Position numbers and translations under genes: made by a program. Positions 44,601-52,191 of a stretch of 64,000 nt of DNA are shown in pieces. The notes below the pieces were generated by a model. That model saw nothing but the letters and a program-made list of their open reading frames with translations. It was not told the DNA's origin and made no database searches. This DNA is from Thiobacillus sp. Its GTDB lineage: Bacteria > Pseudomonadota > Gammaproteobacteria > Burkholderiales > Thiobacillaceae. Location of the stretch: NCBI GenBank assembly GCA_016124745.1, contig WGNC01000025.1, forward strand, positions 99,753 through 163,752, written 5' to 3'. Numbering within the stretch: the first letter of the stretch is position 1; each line of letters begins with the position of its first letter.

Positions 44601-46757
44601 ATCGGCAGTGACCATTACCGCTTCAGTTTTGGAGACAAATCGGACGTCATTGAAGACTTTGATGGCGGCTTGGGGGGTATCGATACGTTGTCGTTCGACA
44701 GCTATCTCATCCAGCCGAATAACGTTGAAGCACTTATGGATGGACAATACCTCAAGTTGTTTATCAACCCCGTCCATACCAACAACTGGGGTGAAAATGG
44801 CGATCTGAAGGTGGGTTTCTATTCTGAGGACCAGGTTTCCATTCGATGGGATGCGGCAGCAGGGGCGGGCATTGAGCGAGTGGAATTCATGAATGGCACC
44901 GTGTGGGATGCTGCTGCGTTAGAAAACAAAGCCTTGCTCCACACGCCCAGCCCAAATTCTGGCATTGGCGAACTGGTTGCAGCGGAAAACGCGAGTTTCA
45001 TCTTTACACTCCCTTCTTACCTGTTTGTCGATGTTGATCCAGGCGATGTATTGACCTGGTCAGTTGCACTTGACTCCGGAGAGAACCTGCCTCCGTGGTT
45101 GTCTTTCGATTCAAATTCCAGAACATTGAGTGGCATTCCGCCTACTACGTCAGTCGGACAACTGGGCCTGCATGTGACGGCAACGGATTCCACAGGTTTA
45201 TCGGCGTCGAGTAGCTTCGTGCTGGTTGTTGCCAATACGATACTTGGAACCGAAGGGAACGACACGTTAACCGGAAGTGAAGTTGATGATTACGACATCC
45301 TGATGGGTGAGCTGGGTGACGATACCTATGTCATTGACAATTACTATGACATGGTAATCGAGCTTCCTGGTGAAGGGGTTGATATCGTTTTGAGTTCCAT
45401 AGGTTTCGGCCTACCAGACAATGTCGAGAATCTAACTCTGACTGGATCTGACGACATTAATGCAGGGGGCAACGATCTTGACAACGTTTTGATTGGCAAC
45501 AGCGGGATCAATGAATTCGATGGGGGTTATGGCAATGACACTTTTGTAGTCGGTGCTGGCGACCTGGTTTTCGAGGAAGAGGATAGCGGGATAGACACCG
45601 TCATAAGCTCGGCCAGTTGGGTGTTAGGCGACAATATCGAGAACCTGGTCCTCACCGGCACGAATGCCGTCAATGGAACAGGAAATTCCCTGGACAACAT
45701 AATCACCGGCAATGCTGCCGCCAACAAGATTGCCGGGGGGGCTGGATCCGACACGATCGACGGCGGTGCGGGCAGCGACACGATGATAGGTGGGCCCGGT
45801 GACGACATCTACTTTGTCAATGTCTCAACGGACAAGGTCACCGAGTTGTCTAACGAGGGAAACGATACGATCAACTCGGAAGTGACCCTTACCTTGGGCA
45901 GCAACGTGGAGAACCTTCTCTTGAGCGGCGTTGCGGCAATCAATGGAACGGGCAATTCACTTGCCAATTTGATTCGAGGCAATAGTGCTATCAATGTCCT
46001 GAAAGGTGGCAGCGGGAACGACATTCTGGAAGGGGGCGCAGGCAACGATGCGCTTTCCGATACTTCAGGAAAGGGGCTATTGAACGGAGGCGACGGTAAT
46101 GACACCCTGACGGGTGGAACGGGAAACGAAATGTTCATCGGTGGTTCCGGAAACGACACGATCAAGACCAGTACCGGTATGGACATCATCGCTTTCAACC
46201 GGGGGGATGGAGTGGACACCATCAACGGCGGAACAGGCACAGACAACACCGTTTCCCTGGGCAACGGTATTCGCTACGCCGACCTTCTGTTCCGCAAATC
46301 AAGCAACGATCTGATTCTGGATGTCGGAGATTCTGAAAGCCTCACCTTCAAGAACTGGTATTCCACCAAGGCCAACAACAAGAGCGTATCCAGGCTGCAA
46401 CTGATGCTGGATACAACGGTGGATTATGACGCAGGATCGGACGATCCCTTACTCAACAAGCTTATCGAACAATTCGATTTCGCCGGCCTGGCCGTACAGT
46501 ATGATGCCGCGCGTGCGGTGTCTCCGACACTCACTACTTGGGCGCTTACCAACGCGTTGGCTGATTTCCATCTCGGCGGCAGCGACGCGGCGGCGCTAGG
46601 TGGGGATCTGGCATATCAGTATGGCAAGTTCGGCAACCTGTCTGCTGTGGGCGTGACTGCAGCTCAGTCGATTTTGTCCGATCCGGTGTTTGGATCGGGT
46701 TCACAGTTGTTCAGACCCTTGATGGATCTCCAGGAAGGCTCGTTGCGGTTGATGTAA
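38643..46757 (+). CDS. Giant RTX protein with N-terminal lipase-like domain, secreted by type I system
   Basis: A 2704-residue protein with GGGAGA 8 bases before ATG. Residues 1-260 form an alpha/beta-hydrolase of the class 3 lipase type: VISFAGTYDK, nucleophile elbow TFTGHSLGGG with Ser117, and a candidate His250 in ELHSIALLTAML. Calcium-binding nonapeptide blocks (G-G-x-G-x-D-x-L/I-x) occupy about 475-530, 660-1030, 1120-1160 and 1265-1365. Eight modules with a NVENLxLxG core follow in 1500-2430. A cadherin/dystroglycan-like domain sits at about 2115-2200 (LPPWLSFDSNSRTLSGIPP). The end (AALGGDLAYQYGKFGNLSAVG) is the conserved uncleaved secretion tail of such proteins. It has no signal peptide. 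Lipid or ester hydrolysis outside the cell is inferred. Confidence 0.9.
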   Translation: MTIKIEYALLAGASYYDTRKEENRLPLPENWRYLSRIQQDPITGFEASAFQRGTEIVISFAGTYDKPANPFANPDLQADIDLASGRLSTQLKQAAEYYLAIKASAPANATITFTGHSLGGGLAALMAVFFDERAVTFDQAPFRASATEHLGMDADGNTITRSAAEALRTHLAISNPTTDLSRLDAYIAANHLFNPSGMVADTLAGREVKVSNYNVEGEFLANVPWNILDRIGTTVLDIENGPGATGTELHSIALLTAMLQSGDWSSTTPADHTLGQASIKLPDLLQLIFDGNLYANDTDTDRQNFLERIVQHEAGIRDATGTVTLVPDQMVTRFTSDLWKLAQDGGQTMTDLGTVNPGARFLSDALIAFAMQFYYEGANATDAQKELFSSISGGIQFDLNDVAPGLSEAKGYSYIKTWLDQLYTTITTDDLGNESVSESPDKAAILAVLPRLRDWYIQAGTDEMAATGTSNRGAFMLGGTQDDTLTGGNNADLLVGNAGADILLGGQGDDTLIGGEGEDTYIINPGDGFDTILDADGQGVIRFGTVDALGSTGIDPSKWVHAPGTDTWIDQQNGITYIKRVVDGETRLTIKHGDNTVLVRGWADGALGIGLGAGNTPVAAPPPITSNPLAGDFKPIDFDPDADGIQEHYDDLDNVVVGTEIDPDRNDILYGSDVNDLIQGGGGDDTLIASRGGDDWLEGNAGRDIVSGGAGDDLLFAGDFISVASALAQPEYGGATLDGTYGDFLSGGTGNDTLVGSDQSDALMGGEGDDLILGGAGHDVIFGDSNIEGANTTWTFAGLPVMYPATDYVDLGLGNGEGLNPANGSFDTGVGGNDTIFGGSGGDTVFGGRGNDIIYGESGKDVLDGGAGNDIVYGGADDDSINGDANATPADHGDDYLDLGEGLLNQAARGGGGNDIIIGGDTDDYIEGDDMRVGVEADYHGNDYIDAKGGNDAVWGEGGSDIILGGAGDDYLEGDADGIDLIYHGDDYLDGGRGDDTLIGGGGNDTLIGGEGADILMGGAGDDIYLDVTGLDTVDDTEGNNLIILNQANGLAETNPLATENNGATLKLKLDNGETLTFQNALFGMNASLQFAGGAAVALDALVGTTLSAPVTLQLGNDGGRLYGGAGADTLYGGAGSDTLNGHEGNDTLQGGLGSDVYEYNLGNGQDTIIEAGGNDDLLRFGDSISPEQIRVVRWWSLDGADSLRLEVLDGDRNVNGHVHIKNYFLSDDATRRVDHIEFTDGTTWDYDDIRAMVLNPTEGDDSELGGFAGNDVIDGLGGADWINGKGGNDILYGGDGNDDLQGGLGNDTLVGGAGNDRLLGYGTWLNDSYAASNDAGDDLLDGGAGNDLLYGGAGNDTYIFGRGDGYDQIGEKPNADGPSMDVIRLRSGVNPEDVTLHRIQDGFGPEDLLLVIDGSTTQLLIQSYFSAEDYQIERIEFDGGAGPVWTTADIAAHTEGGSKNAMVGTPGDDTFIVDHEQDTISEAANAGIDTVLASRSYTLPANVENLTLTGVLNISATGNALTDILTGNANNNSFYATAGDDTAYGGQGNDTYYNTSSYRFSLIVEYANEGIDTIVDINGGTLPDNVENLNMPAGSYRDNYDTAAIGNDLDNVLTSNWQGWGVDTLDGRGGADTMIANGSVSVRFIVDNLGDRVVASATGGSGDRVESSVPFVLGDYVENLYLVGDAPIDGWGNQLDNYMRAEGNPAANVLAGGKGNDTYYLGVGDQAVELMDEGYDTIVADASGAISFAKTALQNFERFNVDLNFRVVSLELSALGNFDLIVASGVPFDVVTGSVGNDVLVGSGNNILVGGLGDDRYYATENDVVVEEAGGGNDAIFFSGNPIGYYYSVMPANVEEAYSIGQDISIVGNEDNNYIQGDDGANYLDGGLGTDILEGGLGNDTYVVNEASDQIIEAENGGNDRVESTADYTLPSNLENLMLLQGGLTGTGNSLGNYLTGSAGDDTLIGLAGDDILNGGSGSDTLIGGIGSDHYRFSFGDKSDVIEDFDGGLGGIDTLSFDSYLIQPNNVEALMDGQYLKLFINPVHTNNWGENGDLKVGFYSEDQVSIRWDAAAGAGIERVEFMNGTVWDAAALENKALLHTPSPNSGIGELVAAENASFIFTLPSYLFVDVDPGDVLTWSVALDSGENLPPWLSFDSNSRTLSGIPPTTSVGQLGLHVTATDSTGLSASSSFVLVVANTILGTEGNDTLTGSEVDDYDILMGELGDDTYVIDNYYDMVIELPGEGVDIVLSSIGFGLPDNVENLTLTGSDDINAGGNDLDNVLIGNSGINEFDGGYGNDTFVVGAGDLVFEEEDSGIDTVISSASWVLGDNIENLVLTGTNAVNGTGNSLDNIITGNAAANKIAGGAGSDTIDGGAGSDTMIGGPGDDIYFVNVSTDKVTELSNEGNDTINSEVTLTLGSNVENLLLSGVAAINGTGNSLANLIRGNSAINVLKGGSGNDILEGGAGNDALSDTSGKGLLNGGDGNDTLTGGTGNEMFIGGSGNDTIKTSTGMDIIAFNRGDGVDTINGGTGTDNTVSLGNGIRYADLLFRKSSNDLILDVGDSESLTFKNWYSTKANNKSVSRLQLMLDTTVDYDAGSDDPLLNKLIEQFDFAGLAVQYDAARAVSPTLTTWALTNALADFHLGGSDAAALGGDLAYQYGKFGNLSAVGVTAAQSILSDPVFGSGSQLFRPLMDLQEGSLRLM

Positions 46758-46784
46758 GGGCGTTCGTCGCGATGACCTGAACGA

Positions 46785-48125
46785 ATGACGTTCTGTGACT
46801 ATACGGAAATGAATCCATCCTCAGCCCTCGCTCGCCCGCAGGGATCACCCCCCGCGCCATTCGGACGCTGGGTTCTGTGGTTGCAGCTGGCGCTGGTTCT
46901 CGTTTTGCTGGCATGGGCAGCCTTCGGACGGCTGGATATCGTTGCGGTGGCACACGGCAAGCTCGTCCCGCTGTCGCGCATCAAGATCGTGCAGCCTGCC
47001 GAAGCAGGCGTGGTGACACAGATCTTTGTCCAGGAAGGCGAAACCGTCAAACAGGGCCAGGTATTGATGCAAATGGATGCGGTACTTTCCGACGCTGACG
47101 AACAATCGCTCAGAGGGGAAGTCCAGCGACAGGAATTGGGCCTGCGACGCATCGATGCCGAGCTTGCGGGCCAACCGCCTACCAGGCGGGCAGGCGACCC
47201 GGCCGACCTGTTCGAGCAGGTTCAAGCCCAGTACGTCGCCAACAGGCTGGCCTACCAGAGCGCGCTGGATGCGCAGCAGGCCGTGCTCGACAAGTCTGCC
47301 CAGGACCTGGCCGCGGCAAACGAAACCCTGAGTAAGCTGCAGCAGGTGCTGCCGCACTACCGTGAGCAGGAGACAGCTTTCGCTCAATTAGGCAGGGACG
47401 GCTTCGCTGGCAGGCTGGTGGTGGCGGACAAGCAGCGAGAACGCATCGAAACGGAGCAGGACTTGAAGGCCCAGGCATTCGCCATCCAGAGTGCAGAAGC
47501 CGCGATGCGGCAGGCCGGGAAGCAAATGAGTCAGATTCGAGCGGAATACCGCCGTGTTTTGCAGGCCGAGCGATCGGAGCGCGCTGCGCAAGCCGACAAA
47601 CTGCGCCAGGAACTGGCCAAGCAGCAGCACCGGCAGGCGTTGCTGGCGCTTCGCGCGCCGCAGGACGGCGTAGTCAAGGATCTGGCCACGCGGACGGTCG
47701 GCACCGTGACGGCGCCCGGTACGGTGTTGCTAACGCTGGTGCCGCTCAGTGACCCCCTGCAGGCGGAAGTCTGGGTGTCCAACGAAGACATCGGGTTCGT
47801 CCACCCCAGCCTGCCTGCAAGGATCAAGGTCGGCGCGTACACGTTCCAGAAGTACGGCATGCTGCAAGGCGTGGTATCACAGGTCAGTGCGGACGCGAGC
47901 GAAGCTCCCCTGCCGCATGGCGACATCAAGGAAGTGGCGACGCAGCCTGCTTACAAGGCGGTCTTGACCCTGGACGGCCAGCGTCTGGTCGCGGATGGCA
48001 GATCACATACGCTGTCCCCCGGAATGCAGGTGTCAGCCGAAATCCTGTTGGGAACGCGCACCGTTCTGGAATATGTTTTGTCTCCCGTTCGCGGCGCCTT
48101 CCAGGAAGCGGCGCGCGAAAGATAA
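46785..48125 (+). CDS. Type I secretion membrane-fusion protein (HlyD family)
   Basis: A 446-residue periplasmic adaptor. One membrane helix at about 33-51 (LWLQLALVLVLLAWAAFGRL) is followed by the HlyD signature (VAVAHGKLVPLSRIKIVQPAEAGVVTQIFVQEGETVKQGQVLMQMD), a long alpha-helical hairpin (about 130-290), a lipoyl/barrel return (LRAPQDGVVKDLATRTVGTVTAPGTVLLTLVPLSDPLQAEVWVSNEDIGFV) and the C-terminal HlyD block. The start is uncertain: neither ATG 46785 nor ATG 46809 has a good ribosome site. It should link the inner-membrane ABC exporter to an outer-membrane TolC-type channel not encoded here. Confidence 0.92.
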   Translation: MTFCDYTEMNPSSALARPQGSPPAPFGRWVLWLQLALVLVLLAWAAFGRLDIVAVAHGKLVPLSRIKIVQPAEAGVVTQIFVQEGETVKQGQVLMQMDAVLSDADEQSLRGEVQRQELGLRRIDAELAGQPPTRRAGDPADLFEQVQAQYVANRLAYQSALDAQQAVLDKSAQDLAAANETLSKLQQVLPHYREQETAFAQLGRDGFAGRLVVADKQRERIETEQDLKAQAFAIQSAEAAMRQAGKQMSQIRAEYRRVLQAERSERAAQADKLRQELAKQQHRQALLALRAPQDGVVKDLATRTVGTVTAPGTVLLTLVPLSDPLQAEVWVSNEDIGFVHPSLPARIKVGAYTFQKYGMLQGVVSQVSADASEAPLPHGDIKEVATQPAYKAVLTLDGQRLVADGRSHTLSPGMQVSAEILLGTRTVLEYVLSPVRGAFQEAARER

Positions 48126-48136
48126 TCCCGCGGCGT

Positions 48137-48158
48137 TGGCCCAATAAAAACGCGCCTT
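48137..48158 (+). repeat. Right copy of the 22-bp direct repeat bracketing the RTX block
   Basis: TGGCC-C-AATAAAAACGCGCCTT, one base different from 35141-35162. It lies 11 bp after the HlyD stop and 37 bp before the fabI 3' end. Confidence 0.6.
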
Positions 48159-48169
48159 TAGAGCGCGTT
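48149..48169. terminator. Hairpin between the HlyD gene and fabI (convergent)
   Basis: AACGCGC (48149-48155) pairs with GCGCGTT (48163-48169). Weak T runs on either side make it a plausible shared terminator for the two converging genes. Confidence 0.6.
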
Positions 48170-48194
48170 CTTATAGTGATGTGATGCCCTAAGA

Positions 48195-48974
48195 TCAGTC
48201 AGCACCGGCCGTGGTGTTGAACCCCGCATCGACGTAGGTGATCTCGCCGCTGATGCCGGAAGCCAGGTCACTCAGCAGGAAGGCGGCGGCATTGCCGACT
48301 TCCTCGATGGTGACGTTGCGGCGCAACGGCGCATTCTGGGCGACGAGGTCGAGCTTCTCGCTGAATTTCGCGATGCCGCTGGCGGCCAGCGTCTTGATCG
48401 GGCCGGCCGACACGGCATTGACGCGGATTCCCTTGGGGCCCAGGCTTTGCGCCATGTAATACACGCTGGATTCGAGGCTGGCCTTGGCCAGGCCCATGAC
48501 GTTGTAGTTGGGGATCGAACGGATGGCCCCCAGATAGGACAGCGTCAGCAGCGCGGCATTGCGGCCTTCCATCATCGGCAGCGCGGCCTTGGCCAGCGCG
48601 GCAAAGCTGTAGGAGCTGATGTCGTGCGCGATGCGGAAGTTCTCGCGCGTGACCGAGGAGAGGAAGTCGCCTGCCAGTGCGTCCTTGGGAACGAACGCGA
48701 TCGAGTGCACCAGGCCGTCGAGGCCGTCCCAGTGCTTGCCGAGCTCGGCAAACATTGCGTCGATCTGCTCGTCGCTGCCGACGTCGCACGGGAAAACCAG
48801 GCTGGAGCCGAATTCGCTGGCGAATTCTGTGACGCGATCCTTGATGCGCTCGCCCTGGTAGGTGAAGGCGAGTTCGGCGCCTTCGCGCTTGCACGCGGCG
48901 GCGATGCCGTAGGCGATGGACCGGTTGGATATCACACCGGTGATCAGCAAGCGTTTTCCTGCAAGAAATCCCAT
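48195..48974 (-). CDS. fabI: Enoyl-[acyl-carrier-protein] reductase (NADH) FabI
   Basis: A 259-residue SDR enzyme closing the fatty-acid elongation cycle. [23 protein letters not shown] is the cofactor site in its FabI form. The catalytic pair is [21 protein letters not shown] (Tyr and Lys six residues apart), with [11 protein letters not shown] as the flexible substrate-loop region. It is the triclosan and isoniazid-type target family. It is divergent from the peptide-binding protein gene, 77 bp away. Confidence 0.95.
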   Translation of the reverse strand: MGFLAGKRLLITGVISNRSIAYGIAAACKREGAELAFTYQGERIKDRVTEFASEFGSSLVFPCDVGSDEQIDAMFAELGKHWDGLDGLVHSIAFVPKDALAGDFLSSVTRENFRIAHDISSYSFAALAKAALPMMEGRNAALLTLSYLGAIRSIPNYNVMGLAKASLESSVYYMAQSLGPKGIRVNAVSAGPIKTLAASGIAKFSEKLDLVAQNAPLRRNVTIEEVGNAAAFLLSDLASGISGEITYVDAGFNTTAGAD

Positions 48975-49051
48975 GATCGTCTCGAAGAAGTGTTGAATGG
49001 TTTCGGATTATAACGGCTGACGTTGCCGGCGTGCTTGGGTACACTGCCGGG

Positions 49052-51214
49052 ATGGTGAGCATCCGGGCGATATTGTCGAGAGCAGGTCTGCTGGTTATGG
49101 GCCTGGGCTTGATGGCCGGCTGCTCCGACAGCTGGAATGATCCTTACCCGGACAGCCAGGCCGACGCCAATGTGCTCTACAGCGCGTTCTCCGAACGCCC
49201 CAAGCACCTCGATCCCGCGCGCTCCTACAGTTCGAACGAAGTCGAGTTCACCGGCCAGATCTACGAGCCGCCGCTGCAGTACCATTTTCTCAAGCGCCCG
49301 TACGAACTGATTCCGCTGACCGCCGAGGCCGTGCCCGCGCCGCGCTATTTTGATGCTGACGGCAACGAACTCGCGGCTGATTCGCCGTCTGAACGCATTG
49401 CCGAAAGTGTGTACGAAATCAGGATTCGCCCCGGCATACGCTACCAGCCGCATCCGGCGTTTGCGCGCGACGGCGCGGGACGCTATCTCTATCATTCTCT
49501 GGATGCGGCCGCGCTGGCGGACAAGAGCCGGATCAGCGACTTTCCCCATAGCGGCAGCCGCGAACTCACGGCCGCCGATTACGTTTACCAGATCAAGCGG
49601 CTGGCCAATCCCAGGCTCAGTTCCCCGATCTTCGGCCTGATGTCCGAGCGCATCGTCGGTCTGAAGGAACTGGGCGATGCGCTGGAACAAGCCGCCAAAG
49701 CGCATCCCGATGCGGCCCTCAAACTCGACGACTACCCGCTGGCCGGCGCCGAGGTGGTGGACAGCCATACCTACCGCATCCGCATCAAGGGAAAGTATCC
49801 GCAATTCAGCTACTGGCTGGCGATGCCGTTTTTTGCGCCGATCCCGTGGGAGGCCGACGCCTTCTACGACCAGCCCGGCATGGCGGACAGGAACCTCACC
49901 CTCGACTGGCAGCCGGTCGGCACCGGCCCCTACTACCTGGCCGAAAACGATCCCAACCGCCGCATGGTGCTGAAGAAGAATCCCAACTTCCACGGCGAGA
50001 CCTATCCGGTCGATGGCGACGCGGCAGACCGCGAGGCCGGGCTGCTGGCCGACGCGGGCAGGCCGCTGCCGTTTGTCGACGAGGCCGTGTTCAGCCTGGA
50101 AAAGGAAACCATCCCCTACTGGAGCAAGTTCCTGCAGGGGTATTACGACAGTTCCGGCATCAGTTCGGACAGCTTCGACCAGGCCGTTCAGTTCACGGCG
50201 GGGGGCGACCCGCAACTCACCGACAGCATGCGCGACCAGGACATCCATCTGATCACGGCAGTGTCCGCATCGCTCTGGTACGTCGGCTTCAACATGCTCG
50301 ACCCAGTGGTTGGGGGCCTGGGCGAAGACCGCCAGAAACTGCGGCAGGCGCTGTCCATCGCTTTCGACTACGACGAGTTCATTTCGATCTTCCTGAATGG
50401 CCGGGGCATTCCCGCTCAGGGCCCGATTCCGCCCGGGTTGTTCGGTTATGTCGACGGCGTGGCGGGGCTGAACCCGTACGTCTACGAAGCCAAGGACGGC
50501 CGTGTCCAGCGGCAATCGATCGAAACGGCGCGCCGGCTGCTGGCCGAGGCGGGCTATCCGAATGGCCGCAACGCCAAGACCGGCGAGCCGCTGGTGCTGT
50601 ATTTTGACACCATGGCGTCGGGCCCCGATGCCAAGTCGCGGCTCGACTGGATGAAGAAGCAGCTTGACAAGCTCAACGTGCAGCTGGTCGTGCGCGGCAC
50701 CGACTACAACCGCTTCCAGGACAAGATGCGCAAGGGCAACGCGCAGTTGTTCGAATGGGGCTGGAACGCCGACTACCCTGATCCGGAAAATTTCTTTTTC
50801 CTGCTCTATGGCCCGCACAAGAAGGTCGCCACGGGCGGCGAGAACGCCGCCAACTACGACAATCCGGAATTTAACCGGCTGTTCGAACGCATGAAGGACA
50901 TGGACAATGGCCCCGAGCGGCAGCAGGTGATCGACCAGATGCTGGAAATCGTGCGGCGCGATGCGCCATGGATCTTTGCCTACTACCCGAAGTCGTTCGG
51001 GCTGCGCCACGGCTGGGTGCATAACGTCAAGCCCAACCTGATGGCCAACAATACGCTCAAGTACCGCCGCATCGACCCGGCGCTGCGCGAGACGCAACGC
51101 GCCGAATGGAACCGGCCGGTGCTGTGGCCGATTGCCCTGCTGGTAGGCTTGCTGGTTGCCGTCATCGCACCGGCGGTGGTCGCGTGGCGGCGGCGCGAAA
51201 GGAAGACCGCCTGA
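49052..51214 (+). CDS. Peptide ABC transporter substrate-binding lipoprotein (YejA/OppA-like) with C-terminal membrane helix
   Basis: A 720-residue family 5 binding protein. ATG 49052 gives a lipoprotein signal peptide ending in LMAGC at Cys24; an in-frame GTG at 49031 is less likely. Family features are YEPPLQYHFLKRPYELIPLTAE, ELTAADYVYQIKRLANP, QPVGTGPYYLAENDPNRRMVLKKNPNF, FEWGWNADYPDPENFFFLLYG and NNTLKYRRIDPALR. Unusually, the C-terminus adds a membrane helix (VLWPIALLVGLLVAVIAPAV) and a basic tail, so the protein would be held at both ends. It starts a four-gene importer operon; its stop overlaps the first permease. Confidence 0.88.
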   Translation: MVSIRAILSRAGLLVMGLGLMAGCSDSWNDPYPDSQADANVLYSAFSERPKHLDPARSYSSNEVEFTGQIYEPPLQYHFLKRPYELIPLTAEAVPAPRYFDADGNELAADSPSERIAESVYEIRIRPGIRYQPHPAFARDGAGRYLYHSLDAAALADKSRISDFPHSGSRELTAADYVYQIKRLANPRLSSPIFGLMSERIVGLKELGDALEQAAKAHPDAALKLDDYPLAGAEVVDSHTYRIRIKGKYPQFSYWLAMPFFAPIPWEADAFYDQPGMADRNLTLDWQPVGTGPYYLAENDPNRRMVLKKNPNFHGETYPVDGDAADREAGLLADAGRPLPFVDEAVFSLEKETIPYWSKFLQGYYDSSGISSDSFDQAVQFTAGGDPQLTDSMRDQDIHLITAVSASLWYVGFNMLDPVVGGLGEDRQKLRQALSIAFDYDEFISIFLNGRGIPAQGPIPPGLFGYVDGVAGLNPYVYEAKDGRVQRQSIETARRLLAEAGYPNGRNAKTGEPLVLYFDTMASGPDAKSRLDWMKKQLDKLNVQLVVRGTDYNRFQDKMRKGNAQLFEWGWNADYPDPENFFFLLYGPHKKVATGGENAANYDNPEFNRLFERMKDMDNGPERQQVIDQMLEIVRRDAPWIFAYYPKSFGLRHGWVHNVKPNLMANNTLKYRRIDPALRETQRAEWNRPVLWPIALLVGLLVAVIAPAVVAWRRRERKTA

Positions 51215-52191
51215 TGCTTTCCTACATCCTGCGCCGCCTGCTCTATGCGATCCCGATCCTGATCGGGGTGAACCTGCTGACCTTCGCACTGTTCTTCGTC
51301 GTCAACACGCCGGACGACATGGCGCGGCTGCAGCTCGGGGTGAAGCACGTGACGCCGGAAGCGATCGAGCGCTGGAAGGTCGAGCACGGCTACGACAAGC
51401 CGCTGCTGCTGAACGCGCAGGCGACGGGCAGTGAAAAATTCACCGACACGATCTTCTTCCAGCACTCGGCCGCGATGTTCGTTTTCGAGTTCGGCAAGGG
51501 CGACGACGGCCGCAACATCGGCAACGAAATCCGCAACCGCATGGGACCAAGCCTGGCGATCGCGCTGCCGGTGTTCGTCATCGGCCTGCTGGTCAACATT
51601 ACCTTCGCCCTGCTGATGGTGTTTTTCCGTTCCACCTATCTCGACCTCTGGGGCGTGGTGCTGTGCGTGGTGCTGATGTCGATTTCGGGGCTGTTCTACA
51701 TCATCGCGGGACAGTATTTCATCGCCAAGTTGTGGAACCTGCTGCCGATTTCCGGATTCGCCGGCGGCATCGACGGCTTGAGGTTCATCCTGCTGCCCGT
51801 GCTGGTCAGTGTGGTGGCAGGCATCGGCAGCGGTTCGCGCTGGTACCGCACGATCTTCCTCGAGGAAATCGGCAAGGATTACGTGCGTACCGCGCGCGCC
51901 AAGGGCCTGTCGGAAGTGCGGGTACTGTTCCGCCACGTGCTGAAGAACGGCATGATCCCGATCCTGACCGGCGCGGTGGTGGTGCTGCCGCTGCTGTTCA
52001 TGGGCAGCCTCATCACCGAATCCTTCTTCGGCATCCCCGGCCTCGGCAGCTACACCATCGACGCCATCCAGGCACAGGATTTTGCCGTGGTGCGCGCCAT
52101 GGTGTTCCTCGGCTCCTTCCTTTATATCGTGGGCCTGATCCTGACCGACATTTCCTATTCCTGGGTCGATCCGCGGGTGCGGCTGCAATGA
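51214..52191 (+). CDS. Peptide ABC transporter permease (YejB-like)
   Basis: A 325-residue permease with six membrane helices starting at ATG 51214 inside the upstream stop (TGATG). MLSYILRRLLYAIPILIGVNLLTFALFFVV opens it. The inner coupling loop that contacts the ATPase is YVRTARAKGLSEVRVLFRHVLKNGMIPILT, the EAA motif of this family. It pairs with the next gene. Confidence 0.92.
   Translation: MLSYILRRLLYAIPILIGVNLLTFALFFVVNTPDDMARLQLGVKHVTPEAIERWKVEHGYDKPLLLNAQATGSEKFTDTIFFQHSAAMFVFEFGKGDDGRNIGNEIRNRMGPSLAIALPVFVIGLLVNITFALLMVFFRSTYLDLWGVVLCVVLMSISGLFYIIAGQYFIAKLWNLLPISGFAGGIDGLRFILLPVLVSVVAGIGSGSRWYRTIFLEEIGKDYVRTARAKGLSEVRVLFRHVLKNGMIPILTGAVVVLPLLFMGSLITESFFGIPGLGSYTIDAIQAQDFAVVRAMVFLGSFLYIVGLILTDISYSWVDPRVRLQ

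Noticed and set aside
48944..51289. 781-codon minus-strand frame opposite the peptide-binding protein
   Set aside because: Antisense to a well-supported binding protein and overlapping fabI; no domain recognised.
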